NCBI GenBank assembly: GCA_963790965.1
Contig: CAWBQO010000003.1
Coordinates: forward strand, 1,054,001 to 1,118,000
Direction of reading: 5' to 3'
DNA: 64,000 nucleotides
Origin: CAWBQO01 sp963790965
Lineage (GTDB): Bacteria; Bacteroidota; Rhodothermia; Rhodothermales; DASSAV01
Shown: piece after piece, positions 38,854 to 47,228 of the stretch
Numbering within the stretch: the stretch's first letter is position 1
Layout of the letters: the number at the start of each line of letters is the position of its first letter
Program-made: the position numbers and the translations under genes
The notes under the pieces: model-generated
What the model saw: only the letters and a program-made list of their open reading frames with translations
What the model was told of the DNA's origin: nothing
Databases searched by the model: none

Positions 38854-41106
38854 ATGATGCAAATAGATCAGACAAAGAGCATCGGCCTCTTGACCAGCGG
38901 CGGCGATGCGCCCGGCATGAATGCGGCCGTTCGCGCCGTCGTGCGGACCGCCCTGGATCGCGGAGTCGAAGTATACGCCATTTATGAAGGCTACGAGGGC
39001 ATGGTCTCCGGCGGCGACGGCATTCGAAAGATGGATTGGACCTCGGTAAGCGGCATCCTCCACAAAGGTGGAACCGTCATCGGCACCGCGCGGAGCCAGG
39101 CTTTCCGCACGCGCGAGGGCCGGCGCGAAGCGGCCTTCAACCTGCTTTCGCGCGGCATCACCCGCCTCGTCGTCATAGGCGGTGACGGAAGCCTTACCGG
39201 CGCGAGCCTCTTCCAGGAAGAGTGGCCGTCGCTGCTCGCCGAATTGGCGGCGGAGGGACGCATTACGGAAGAGTCGGCACGGCAGTCTCCCTACCTTGCC
39301 GTTGTCGGACTCGTCGGCTCCATCGACAACGACATGGCCGGCACCGATATGACCATCGGCGCGGACACGGCGCTCATCCGCATTACGGAGGCCATCGACG
39401 CGATCTCGTCGACCGCCGCAAGCCACCAGCGGACGTTTGTCATCGAGGTGATGGGGCGCAACTGCGGCTATCTCGCCCTCATGTCCGCACTCGCCACGGG
39501 CGCGGATTACGCCCTCATGCCCGAGTTCCCTCCGGATGCGGAGGACTGGGTAGACGATATGTGCCAGACGGTTTTGGCAGGCCGAAGGGCCGGGCGGCGT
39601 GACAGCATCATCGTCGTGGCCGAGGGCGCGCGCGACCGGAACGGCCAGCCGATCACGGCGGCCTACATCAAAGAAGCGCTCGAAGAGCGGCTGCACCTCG
39701 ATACGCGCGTCACCATCCTCGGGCACGTGCAGCGCGGCGGCGCGCCGAGCGCCTTCGACCGCTACATGAGCACGCTGATGGGCAACGCCGCCGTCGACGT
39801 CGCGATTAACGCGCAGCCGGGCGACGAGCCGCAGATCATTGGGATGAGGGAGAACCGCATCAACCCCGTCCCGCTTCGGAAATGCCTCGACCTCACTCAC
39901 CGCATCGCCGCCGCCATCGAGGCGCGCCAGTTTGATGAAGCCGTCGGGATGCGCGGCCGGAGTTTCTCGGAAGGATTGCAGATCTTCCGAACGCTATCCC
40001 TGGCGCTCCCCCATCCGGTTCAGCAGGGGCAACGGAGGCTGCGCCTCGGGGTGATGAACGCGAGCGGACCCGCGCCCGGCATGAACACCGCCACGCGGGC
40101 AGCGGTGCGTCTCGGACTCGATAAAGGCCATATTATGCTCGGCATCGAGAATGGATTTCGCGGCCTCATCCGTGGGGAGATCCGCGAACTTGACTGGATG
40201 AGCGTCGACGGCTGGGCATCACTCGGTGGTTCCGAGTTCGGCACGAGCCGGAAAGTCCCGCACGGCGGCGAGTTGTATGCCATCGCGCGCAACATCGAGG
40301 ACCACGAAATCGACGGTTTGCTCATCATCGGAGGATGGACCGGCTATGAGGCTTCGTATGAGCTGTTCAAGCACCGAACCGAGTATCCGGCTTTCAACAT
40401 CCCCATCATCTGCCTGCCGACCACGATCAACAACAACCTTCCGGGGTCGGAACTGAGCGTCGGGGCGGATACGGCGCTGAACTCCATCGTGGAGGTGGTC
40501 GACAAGATCAAGCAGTCCGCGGTGGCCTCAAACCGGGCCTTCGTGGTCGAGGTGATGGGGCGCTACTGCGGCTATCTTGCGCTCATGAGCGGCCTCGCGA
40601 CGGGTGCCGAGCGCGTGTATTTGCACGAGGAGGGAGTTACCCTTCAGGACCTCCAGGACGACGTGCAGAGCCTCATATCCGGCTTCGCTATGGGCAAGCG
40701 CCTCGGACTCATGATCCGCTCGGAGTACGCGAATCCGGTATACACCACCACCTTCATGGGGTCCCTCTTCGAAGTGGAGGGCGGCGATCTTTTCGGCGTA
40801 AGGCAGGCCATTCTCGGCCACCTCCAGCAGGGCGGCGACCCAACGCCGTTCGACCGGATTCAAGCCACGCGCCTCGCGTCCCGGTGTATCGATTTCCTGA
40901 TCCAGGAAGCGCGCAAGCCCGTTCCGGCCAGTGCCTTTATCGGGTTGCAAGGCGGGCACGTCGAGCTGCACGACATGGAGGATATGCTCAAGATGATGGA
41001 TCTCGAGTTCAAGCGCCCGCGCGAGCAGTGGTGGCTGGCCCTGCGCCCCGTCATGCGCCTCCTCGCCCAGGCCGGCCCGAGCGAAGGGCAAGCGCGCGTG
41101 AATTAG
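38854..41106 (+). CDS. two-domain (eukaryotic-layout) 6-phosphofructokinase
   Basis: 750 residues made of two PFK halves in tandem. N-half (about 1-385): LLTSGGDAPGMNAAVRAVVR, GGDGS (Asp111-Gly112, ATP-type), GSIDNDMAGTDMTIGADTAL with catalytic Asp158, GHVQRGGAPSAFDR. C-half (about 395-750): MNASGPAPGMNTATRA, PTTINNNLPGSELSVGADTAL, GHLQQGGDPTPFDR. In the C-half Asn526 replaces the catalytic Asp, so this half is probably regulatory, as in eukaryotic PFK1. The GSIDND-xxGTDMTIG and NN-xPGSxxSxGADTALN signatures are those of the eukaryotic family. Two adjacent ATGs (38854 and 38857) are possible starts. Confidence 0.93.
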   Translation: MMQIDQTKSIGLLTSGGDAPGMNAAVRAVVRTALDRGVEVYAIYEGYEGMVSGGDGIRKMDWTSVSGILHKGGTVIGTARSQAFRTREGRREAAFNLLSRGITRLVVIGGDGSLTGASLFQEEWPSLLAELAAEGRITEESARQSPYLAVVGLVGSIDNDMAGTDMTIGADTALIRITEAIDAISSTAASHQRTFVIEVMGRNCGYLALMSALATGADYALMPEFPPDAEDWVDDMCQTVLAGRRAGRRDSIIVVAEGARDRNGQPITAAYIKEALEERLHLDTRVTILGHVQRGGAPSAFDRYMSTLMGNAAVDVAINAQPGDEPQIIGMRENRINPVPLRKCLDLTHRIAAAIEARQFDEAVGMRGRSFSEGLQIFRTLSLALPHPVQQGQRRLRLGVMNASGPAPGMNTATRAAVRLGLDKGHIMLGIENGFRGLIRGEIRELDWMSVDGWASLGGSEFGTSRKVPHGGELYAIARNIEDHEIDGLLIIGGWTGYEASYELFKHRTEYPAFNIPIICLPTTINNNLPGSELSVGADTALNSIVEVVDKIKQSAVASNRAFVVEVMGRYCGYLALMSGLATGAERVYLHEEGVTLQDLQDDVQSLISGFAMGKRLGLMIRSEYANPVYTTTFMGSLFEVEGGDLFGVRQAILGHLQQGGDPTPFDRIQATRLASRCIDFLIQEARKPVPASAFIGLQGGHVELHDMEDMLKMMDLEFKRPREQWWLALRPVMRLLAQAGPSEGQARVN

Positions 41107-41130
41107 ATTACTCGCAGATACCAAGAACAC

Positions 41131-41170
41131 TGAAGCCCGGCTGCGCACAGCGGCCGGGCTTCAACGTTAT
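41131..41170 (+). terminator. terminator after the two-domain PFK
   Basis: A perfect 11-bp stem TGAAGCCCGGC (41131-41141) with 41153-41163 and an 11-base loop, 24 bases after the stop, followed by ACGTTATTGT, a weak U-tract. Confidence 0.65.
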
Positions 41171-41206
41171 TGTCACTGGGGATATTCTTACCGCCGGTAG
41201 CCGATG

Positions 41207-41953
41207 CTATTGGCACAATGGAAGAAACATTTCATTCTGGAACAGGAGCAGATCCTCAGGTACGTTGCAAGCACTGAAGCGGCATAGAACCCGCAGCTGA
41301 ACCGGTGCCGGACGCGGATTCACTTTCTCCACTGTAACCACGGCTGCGTTCGCGCCGATCTGTAGCAGCTCCGATGCCAGCGTAGATAGGTAACGGGGTA
41401 AATAGCCCGGTACGAAAATGTCAGGCTCCGTCCGAAGAAGCACGGCATCAGGATCTCGTTCGTTCTGCGGATCAGGAGCCATGAACAATCTCGATCCCGG
41501 CTCTATGTCCTCCATAAATGCCTGAATGGTCGGATGACGATGGCGCAAACCTCGCAGAAAAAAAGTAGACTGGAGTGATCCGTCAGCCTCTCGCTCCGGG
41601 CGCCGAAATAGTTCAAGTGAGTCCGTTTGCCGGGTCCCATTTGTACGTTCCAGAAGCACGAGCGGCGTGGTCTGACGGGCCGGAAAGTTCAGCCATTCGA
41701 GGTGGTCCGCATAATCCACACGAGATGGGGTCATCAAGCGGTTCTGAAAAACGGCAAAAAGCTCCCTGCCTTCGTACGTTCGATCAGTCTGCGGAAAGGC
41801 AGGCAAGGTTTGAAAACCTTCTTCACGAGCAGCGGTTATTCCACGGGTATACACAAATTCGTATCCTGAATCCTGTTCCGACAATCTGCCCACTACGAAC
41901 CATTGCCGCGAATCCGGGTTTTGCCAACTCAGGTACAGCGTTCTCATATTCAT
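41207..41953 (-). CDS. HIRAN domain protein
   Basis: 248 residues from the ATG at 41953, chosen because it overlaps the stop of the upstream HipA-like gene (ATGA). The N-terminal 125 residues (MNMRTLYLSWQNPDSRQWFV) have no recognised family, though the start resembles companions of HipA-like kinases. Residues about 130-235 are a HIRAN domain: FFLRGLRHRHP, IEPGSRLFMAPDPQNERDPD, FVPGYLPRYLSTLASELL. HIRAN domains bind DNA ends or stalled forks in eukaryotic helicases; stand-alone bacterial ones occur in predicted defence or stress modules. It is co-transcribed with the kinase-like gene. Confidence 0.85.
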   Translation of the reverse strand: MNMRTLYLSWQNPDSRQWFVVGRLSEQDSGYEFVYTRGITAAREEGFQTLPAFPQTDRTYEGRELFAVFQNRLMTPSRVDYADHLEWLNFPARQTTPLVLLERTNGTRQTDSLELFRRPEREADGSLQSTFFLRGLRHRHPTIQAFMEDIEPGSRLFMAPDPQNERDPDAVLLRTEPDIFVPGYLPRYLSTLASELLQIGANAAVVTVEKVNPRPAPVQLRVLCRFSACNVPEDLLLFQNEMFLPLCQ

Positions 41954-42906
41954 GGCATCATCGCGTTTAGAAGGCGCTTTCGGTTGAAGTCGAGCAACTG
42001 CACAGCAAAGTCCCTGGCTGGAGCCGTCAGCCATTCGGCAGGAAATAACGCAAACACTTCTTCTACCCTGTCTTTCGAGATTGATCCTAAGCGTCCTTTC
42101 CAGAAGCCGGCTGCAGAAGTGAAGAAAGACGACGCCACTAAGAACGCTTGTATGGGTGTCAGCCCCTTGTCATCCGTGCTGTTCAGGAACAGGCGACCCA
42201 CTGCACGCGCACTCTGCGCGTATCCTTCCAGCCAGTGAGTCACGTCGCCTGATTGCGCCCGCGACGCCTTCATCTTCGCTGCGCGCTTTGCATCGGTAAG
42301 TTCGCGACCGAGGCTTGAACCATGATCATATGAAGGTGCGAGGTATCGCGCCTCCGGCAGGGCACCGGCCGGTTGCACGACACCCCAGTTTTCGTGGTGC
42401 CGGTCCCGATTCCCAATCCATGCATCAAAAAGCAGATACCCGATGAATTGCTCCGCGGCGTTGGACATGACGCCCTGCAAAAGCGGGTGGGGCCGCGTAT
42501 CGGCGAGAACATCGAGCACTGCTGACACCGTGTGCAGGCTCGTGCGGCTCTTCACCCGATCATACCCTTCTATTCTGCCCTCCAACAACTCGTTACCATG
42601 GTGAAGTGCGTCTTCTTCGGTAATGAATTTCGGCGAGAGCGTCCCCTGTTCGCTCTTGTCCGACCGTTGCCAGAGGGCAAGATGAACCTCTGCAGCCGGT
42701 ATTCCAAGCAGGGTTGCAAGATGCCAGCACGCCTTCTCAGCCCAATTTTCCCCGCTGCCGGTACGTCCAATTTTCAATAGACTAATGCCGTACGTCGGAT
42801 CGTCATACCAAAATTTCGTCTTGGTGCCAAGCTGTTCATCTGCAGCAAGTTTGGCAGGATTTATCTCGACTACGCGGTACATGGACTGATGCAGACTTTT
42901 CGTCAC
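41950..42906 (-). CDS. HipA-like serine/threonine kinase domain protein
   Basis: 318 residues corresponding to the HipA C-terminal kinase fold. The catalytic loop is GNRDRHHENWG, with Asp168 and Asn173 matching HipA Asp309 and Asn314, and the metal-binding Asp194 lies in SYDHGSSLG (HipA Asp332). The N-terminal lobe (FWYDDPTYGISLLKIGRTGS) replaces the usual HipA N-terminal subdomain, and no HipB-type antitoxin is adjacent. The partner is the HIRAN gene, whose start overlaps this stop. It may phosphorylate a translation or DNA-metabolism target; the target is unknown. Confidence 0.85.
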   Translation of the reverse strand: MTKSLHQSMYRVVEINPAKLAADEQLGTKTKFWYDDPTYGISLLKIGRTGSGENWAEKACWHLATLLGIPAAEVHLALWQRSDKSEQGTLSPKFITEEDALHHGNELLEGRIEGYDRVKSRTSLHTVSAVLDVLADTRPHPLLQGVMSNAAEQFIGYLLFDAWIGNRDRHHENWGVVQPAGALPEARYLAPSYDHGSSLGRELTDAKRAAKMKASRAQSGDVTHWLEGYAQSARAVGRLFLNSTDDKGLTPIQAFLVASSFFTSAAGFWKGRLGSISKDRVEEVFALFPAEWLTAPARDFAVQLLDFNRKRLLNAMMP

Positions 42907-42935
42907 TGGAGATCCCCAATTGGTCCCCTGTACCT

Positions 42936-43055
42936 GTGGGAATCTTTTCGCGATCTAACCCCAATTTTAGAACCAGTGCCCGTTCTGTTGCTCTGCTCGT
43001 TCTGGCCACCTGCGCACTGGCAGCATGCGCATCGATGACGATCGACCCTCAATAA
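42936..43055 (+). CDS. possible very small lipoprotein (doubtful)
   Basis: A 39-codon frame starting at GTG encodes a basic stretch, a hydrophobic segment and a lipobox: SVALLVLATCALAACASMTI, ending DPQ. It looks like the first part of an entericidin-type or truncated lipoprotein. There is no ribosome binding site and the start is weak, so it may be a fragment. It lies in the 215-base gap between the HipA-like gene and the aldolase. Confidence 0.2.
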   Translation: MGIFSRSNPNFRTSARSVALLVLATCALAACASMTIDPQ

Positions 43056-43121
43056 CAGACAGAGTCCAGACGGTACGACCCGCCCGGACTCCGCTCCGAA
43101 ACAACCAAAAGCACGTCGCGC

Positions 43122-44200
43122 TTACGCGATTGTGACCTCAGAGTCCAGGTACACGTCCTGGATGGCATTGAGGATCTCGACGCCTTCCTTCATCGGGCGC
43201 TGGAACGCCTTGCGGCCCGAGATGAGGCCCATGCCGCCGGCGCGCTTGTTGATGACCGCCGTCTTGACGGCATCAGCCATGTCGTTCTTGCCACTGCCGC
43301 CGCCCGAGTTGATGAGTCCGGCGCGGCCCATATAGCAGTTGGCTACCTGGTAGCGCGTCAGGTCGATCGGGTGGTCGCTCGTAAGCTCGGAGTAGATGCG
43401 CTCGTCCAGCTTGCCGTAGGATGAGTCCCCAGAGTTGAGGGCCTTAAAGCCGCCGTTGTTGGTCGGCTGCTTCTGCTTGATGATGTCCGCACCGATGGTG
43501 ACGCCGAGATGGTTGGCCTGGCCCGTCAGGTCCGCCGCCGTCTCATAGTTCTTGCCGTCCACCGTGAAGCCGGAGTTGCGGAGATAGCACCAGAGGATCG
43601 TCGCCATGCCCAGTTCGTGCGCGCGGGAGAAGGCTTCCGAAACCTCGACGAGCTGCCGCGTGCTCTCTTCGGAGCCGAAGTAGATCGTCGCGCCGACCGC
43701 CACACGCCCATGTTCCAGGCGTCCTCGACCTGCGCAAACATGACCTGGTTGAACTGATTGGGGAAAGTCAGCAGTTCGTTGTGGTTGATCTTGAGGATGA
43801 ACGGGATCTTGTGCGCGTACTTGCGCGCCACCGTACCGAGGCCGCCGAACGTGGACGCAACCGCGTTGCAGCCACCTTCCATCGCCAGCTTGACGATGTT
43901 CTCGGGGTCAAAGTAGATGGGCGACTTGGCGAATGAAGCGCCCGCGCTGTGCTCGATGCCCTGGTCGACGGGCAGGATCGAGAGATAGCCCGTCTTGGCA
44001 AGGCGGCCGTTGTCGTAGAGCGACTGCAAGCTGCGGAGCACCTGCGGGCTGCGGTCCGATGTTGACCAAACACGGTCGATAAAATCCGGACCGGGCAGGT
44101 GAAGCTGGTCCTTGGAGATCGTGGTGCTCTTATGATTGAGCAGACTATCCGCCTCGCTCCCGAGGAGTTCGGCGACTTTGGAAATTGCGACTTCAGCCAT
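43122..44200 (-). pseudogene. fbaB: class I fructose-bisphosphate aldolase with a frameshift
   Basis: Two overlapping frames together encode one roughly 350-residue FbaB-type aldolase, the family's normal length. The first (from ATG 44200) runs MAEVAISKVAELLG ... ILPVDQGIEHSAG ... QVEDAWNMG; the second resumes at VAVGATIYFGSEES ... IGADIIKQKQPTN ... NCYMGRAGLINSGG and stops at 43122. The break is near 43704, where the minus strand reads GGCGTGTGGCGGTC; adding one base restores the usual GxVAVGATIYFG. No slippery heptamer is seen, so either a sequencing error or a recent mutation is more likely than programmed shifting. The lysine in ADIIKQK lies in the region of the Schiff-base Lys. Confidence 0.85.
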
Positions 44201-44773
44201 GATGTATGCTGTATGCTGGTAAGAATGGCGTGGTTACCGGTGCCGTAGCGGGACCGTTGCGGTTAAAGACGCACGGGCCGGGGCGGGTGGTTCCCCAAAA
44301 CGAATCATCACAGGATACGGAGGGGCGGCGTACGCGCGTGCCGGGTGCCGCCGCCGCCGGGCGACGGGTTCTGGAAGGTCGGCATGACGGGAAAAGCCCT
44401 ACGGCACGGATCGGGTTGGCGGCGGGACAAACCCCGTTCATCTTGCGCCCGGACCACCCTACGAACTGCCTTGACTTCACCGCGGCAAGCACCTACCACT
44501 ACAAGAGCGCTTCCGGAGCTGCGCCTTGCCCCGGCAGTCCGTCCGCTCCGCTGTCTTGTAACTGAAGAGATGATGCTGTGCTGCGATGCCGAACCGCGCT
44601 CATGAGCGCTCTGTTATTCCTGCCACTGCCGATAATGTATTTCGCCGGATTGATGTTGGGCAGCGAACCCTGTCGGCGTCGCCACCGATCTCCAATCCGG
44701 GCCGGTTCGTAGCCGCCGTCGCCCCCGCGCTCAATCAAACGGCGGCTGTGGCTGCATTGGGTGGAGAAATCAT
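44201..44773. other. intergenic region, no gene recognised
   Basis: About 570 GC-rich bases upstream of the aldolase gene. Open frames on both strands have no family resemblance. The repeated hexamer pair AGCATAC near 44206-44218 lies just upstream of the aldolase start and may belong to its promoter. Confidence 0.5.
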
Positions 44774-44950
44774 CAGGAGACTGTTGACTGATCATTGATG
44801 AGATACATCAAAGAGTTTTAGACCCTTGTACGCAAATCGGAACGCAGCTAACACATACTTGCATTTCTATCCAGGTGGGAGGTTGAGTTGGCGCTTTTTA
44901 GATGTTCTTAGGAAATCGATTCAGGTTCACCTTATTTCAACAGGCACCTG
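44774..44950 (+). mobile_element. MITE-like element, copy C (inverted relative to copy A)
   Basis: On the complementary strand this copy reads GCCTGTTGAAATAAGGTGAA ... CTAAGAACATCTAAAAAGCG ... CCAACTCAACCTCCC, and over the first 69 bases it matches copy A at about 61 positions. Its far end CAGGAGACTGTTGA matches the copy A end CAGGAGCCTGTTAA. The six bases GAAATC occur on both flanks (44766-44771 and 44951-44956), a possible partial target duplication. It abuts the BrnA remnant. Confidence 0.7.
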
Positions 44951-44951
44951 G

Positions 44952-45188
44952 AAATCTCATGACGATCTGCAAGCATCGGCCGATGATGAGGAGGCCCTAT
45001 ATGGTTCTTCTTCCCGCCGGGATAGCCGAGCGTCCCTTCTAATTAGACGACGGGCGGACCAGGCCGCTCAGGAGCGCGTGACGCTCCGGCTGGACAGAGA
45101 CGTTCTTGCCTTCTTCTGGAGCACTGGAAGGGACTACCATGTGCGCATCAATACTGCCCGGCGTCTCTCTGCCGAACGTATGGACTGA
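44952..45188 (+). pseudogene. BrnA-like antitoxin remnant
   Basis: The frame encodes about 78 residues ending ERVTLRLDRDVLAFFWSTGR then DYHVRINTARRLSAERMD, the ribbon-helix-helix signature of BrnA antitoxins (pattern VTLRLDxDVLxWFKxxGxGYQTRINAxLRxYME). The first residues have no in-frame start codon and the sequence runs back into MITE copy C, so the element probably interrupted the 5' end. No BrnT toxin gene is adjacent. Confidence 0.65.
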
Positions 45189-45219
45189 CAACGCGACCCG
45201 GCTGGATCGCGTGTACGGC

Positions 45220-45858
45220 TTAAACAAACCGGTCCGCGCCAATGGCTTCTTCGAGATGTGCGGTGTCGGCGAGGAGTTCGATGTGCCAGCCATGCTCGTC
45301 CCGAACGGCCTTGACGAGGCTCGCCAGGTGGCACTCGAACGCGGGACAGTCCGCTACCAGCCCCTGCGCTCCACCCGTGACGGAGATGCCATGCCCGACG
45401 AAGAGCAGGTGACCGGCATACTCGTCCGACAGCCTCCGAACCGTGTCCCCGCTCCGGCGGAATGCCGCCGGGGATTCCTCCGGGAAACGAGGATGCAGGA
45501 TGGACCGGTAAGAAACATCGACGCGAGGAAAGAGCGCGTGAAGCTCTTCGACCGGCAGCGTCTCGGGACTTCCGTCGAACCACTGCGGGCTGAGCCACTC
45601 GCAGATGCCCCACTCGAGCTTGATCGGAAGGCCCACGCGCTCCGCCACTGCGCTCGCCGTTTGCACGCAACGAAGAAAAGGGGACGAAAAAATGTGCGTC
45701 AGGCCCTCCGGCACCAGCCGCTCGGCCAGCCGCTCCACCTGCTCCACGCCGTCGTCCGAGAGGCCCGGATCGCCCGGCCGCTCTGCAGTCGCCGCCCACG
45801 CCGGATCCACGAAATCCTGACGATTACCATGTCTTGCAATCCAAACAACGTCGGCCAT
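45220..45858 (-). CDS. histidine phosphatase superfamily protein
   Basis: 212 residues from the ATG at 45858. The phosphatase RHG motif is near the N-terminus (WIARHGNRQDFVDP), with FSSPFLRCVQTA and the second catalytic His in LLFVGHGISVTGG. It resembles phosphoglycerate-mutase-like phosphatases of the UBASH3/STS type, which have an extended acidic middle region. The substrate is unknown. The upstream open frame reads into the tandem repeats and is not part of the gene. Confidence 0.85.
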   Translation of the reverse strand: MADVVWIARHGNRQDFVDPAWAATAERPGDPGLSDDGVEQVERLAERLVPEGLTHIFSSPFLRCVQTASAVAERVGLPIKLEWGICEWLSPQWFDGSPETLPVEELHALFPRVDVSYRSILHPRFPEESPAAFRRSGDTVRRLSDEYAGHLLFVGHGISVTGGAQGLVADCPAFECHLASLVKAVRDEHGWHIELLADTAHLEEAIGADRFV

Positions 45859-46140
45859 AGGATCGGAAAGGGATAAGTTCTGACGGTTTCTATGCGCAAA
45901 GGAACGCGCCGGCCGTCCCGTTCCTTTCCGCGCTGCTGTGACGAGGAAGCTACTATTCTTCCTTTGTGAGAGGCATTCGAGGCCCGGTCGCCACGCTGCG
46001 CAAAGAAAGCCGAACAGGCGCGGTCCCGACGGCGCAAGCAACCGGCGACCGCCATATGTTGCGACCGCAGGGCGATTGGTCAACCATTCCCTCCCTGTAG
46101 GCACACCAACCAGACGGGCGCGTCTATGTGAGAGGGCCAC

Positions 46141-47020
46141 CACACTCCGAAACACCAGGCTGTCATCCTGAACGAAGTGACGGATCTGTTTTCTTTCGCA
46201 GCCTGATGCTTTTCGATGCGCCCGCAAGAATCGGCGGGGCCGTTCTGCCTTCCAGGTGCGCATCCCGTCCTCGCCTCCTCCGGCCTCCCCGCCTGTCATC
46301 CCGACCAAGGCGGCGCTAACGACCTTCATCATGAGACTACTTCATCCGCCGCCGCGCGGAGGGACCTCCTATCCGGAGCAGAAAATAGCCCCCGGCTCCC
46401 GCGCCGCTCCCAACGAGCGCATTCTTCGCATCCCCTCTCTCATGCGCGTACTTGGAATCTGTGCTTCCGGCCGCCTGAGATGCTTCGCTGCGCTCAGCAT
46501 GACACGCGGGGAGGGTGCTGCTTGTCTAATTCTCCTCTCTACCCTCCACACTCCGAAACACCAGGCTGTCATCCTGAACGAAGTGACGGATCTGTTTTCG
46601 TTCGCAGCCTGATGCTTTTCGGTGCGCCCGCAAGAATCGGCGGGGGCGTTCTGCCTTTCAGGTGCGCATCCCGTCCTCGCCTCCTCCGGCCTCCCCGGCT
46701 GCCATCCCGACCAAGGCGGCGCTACCGACTCTCATCGTGAGACCGCCTCATCCGCCGCCGCGCGGAGGGACCTCCGATCCGGAGCAGAAAATAACCCCCG
46801 GCTCCCGCGCCGCTCCCAACGAGCGCATTCTTCGCATCCCCGCTCTCATGCGCGTACTTGGAATCTGTGCTTCCGGCCGCCTGAGATGCTTCGCTGCGCT
46901 CAGCATGACACGCGGGGAGGGTGCTGCTTGTCTAATTCTCCTCTCTACCCTCCACACTCCGAAACACCAGACTGTCATCCTGAGCGCAGTGAAGGATCTG
47001 TTTTCTTTCGCAGCCGGAGA
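46141..47020. repeat. 406-bp tandem duplication with a partial third copy
   Basis: Units start at 46141, 46547 and 46953 (CACACTCCGAAACACCAGrC), each exactly 406 bases apart. The first two are nearly identical; the third stops after about 70 bases. Each starts with the TCATCCTGAACGAAGTGACG core also found in the 33.9-34.4 kb array and contains a second module ending GATGCTTCGCTGCGCTCAGC. Long open frames in this region are repeat artefacts. The 280 bases before it (45859-46140) show no gene. Confidence 0.92.
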
Positions 47021-47228
47021 CGCTTCGCGTGGAACGGGCGGAGGACGAACCATGCAGCCATGCCAGGATTTGACGCGCTCAGCCGCAATCTTTCGTCTGT
47101 TTTTCCTTCCATTATCACTCGGGGGCGGATTGTTACGCGCCGACCTTCAACTTCGGACACTCTTACGCCGCTATATTGCCGCTCTTCCGCCGCTTTCGAT
47201 TACCATTAACTCGCTTCCTGTCATCAAC

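Noticed and set aside
43690..43720. Programmed ribosomal frameshifting in the aldolase gene
   Set aside because: No slippery heptamer or downstream pseudoknot is visible, and the family is not known for it; a sequencing error or mutation is simpler.
46141..47228. Long open frames through the 406-bp repeats, including an N-terminal extension of the DUF3224 protein
   Set aside because: The frames follow repeat periodicity, not a protein family; the DUF3224 family starts at the ATG at 47229.
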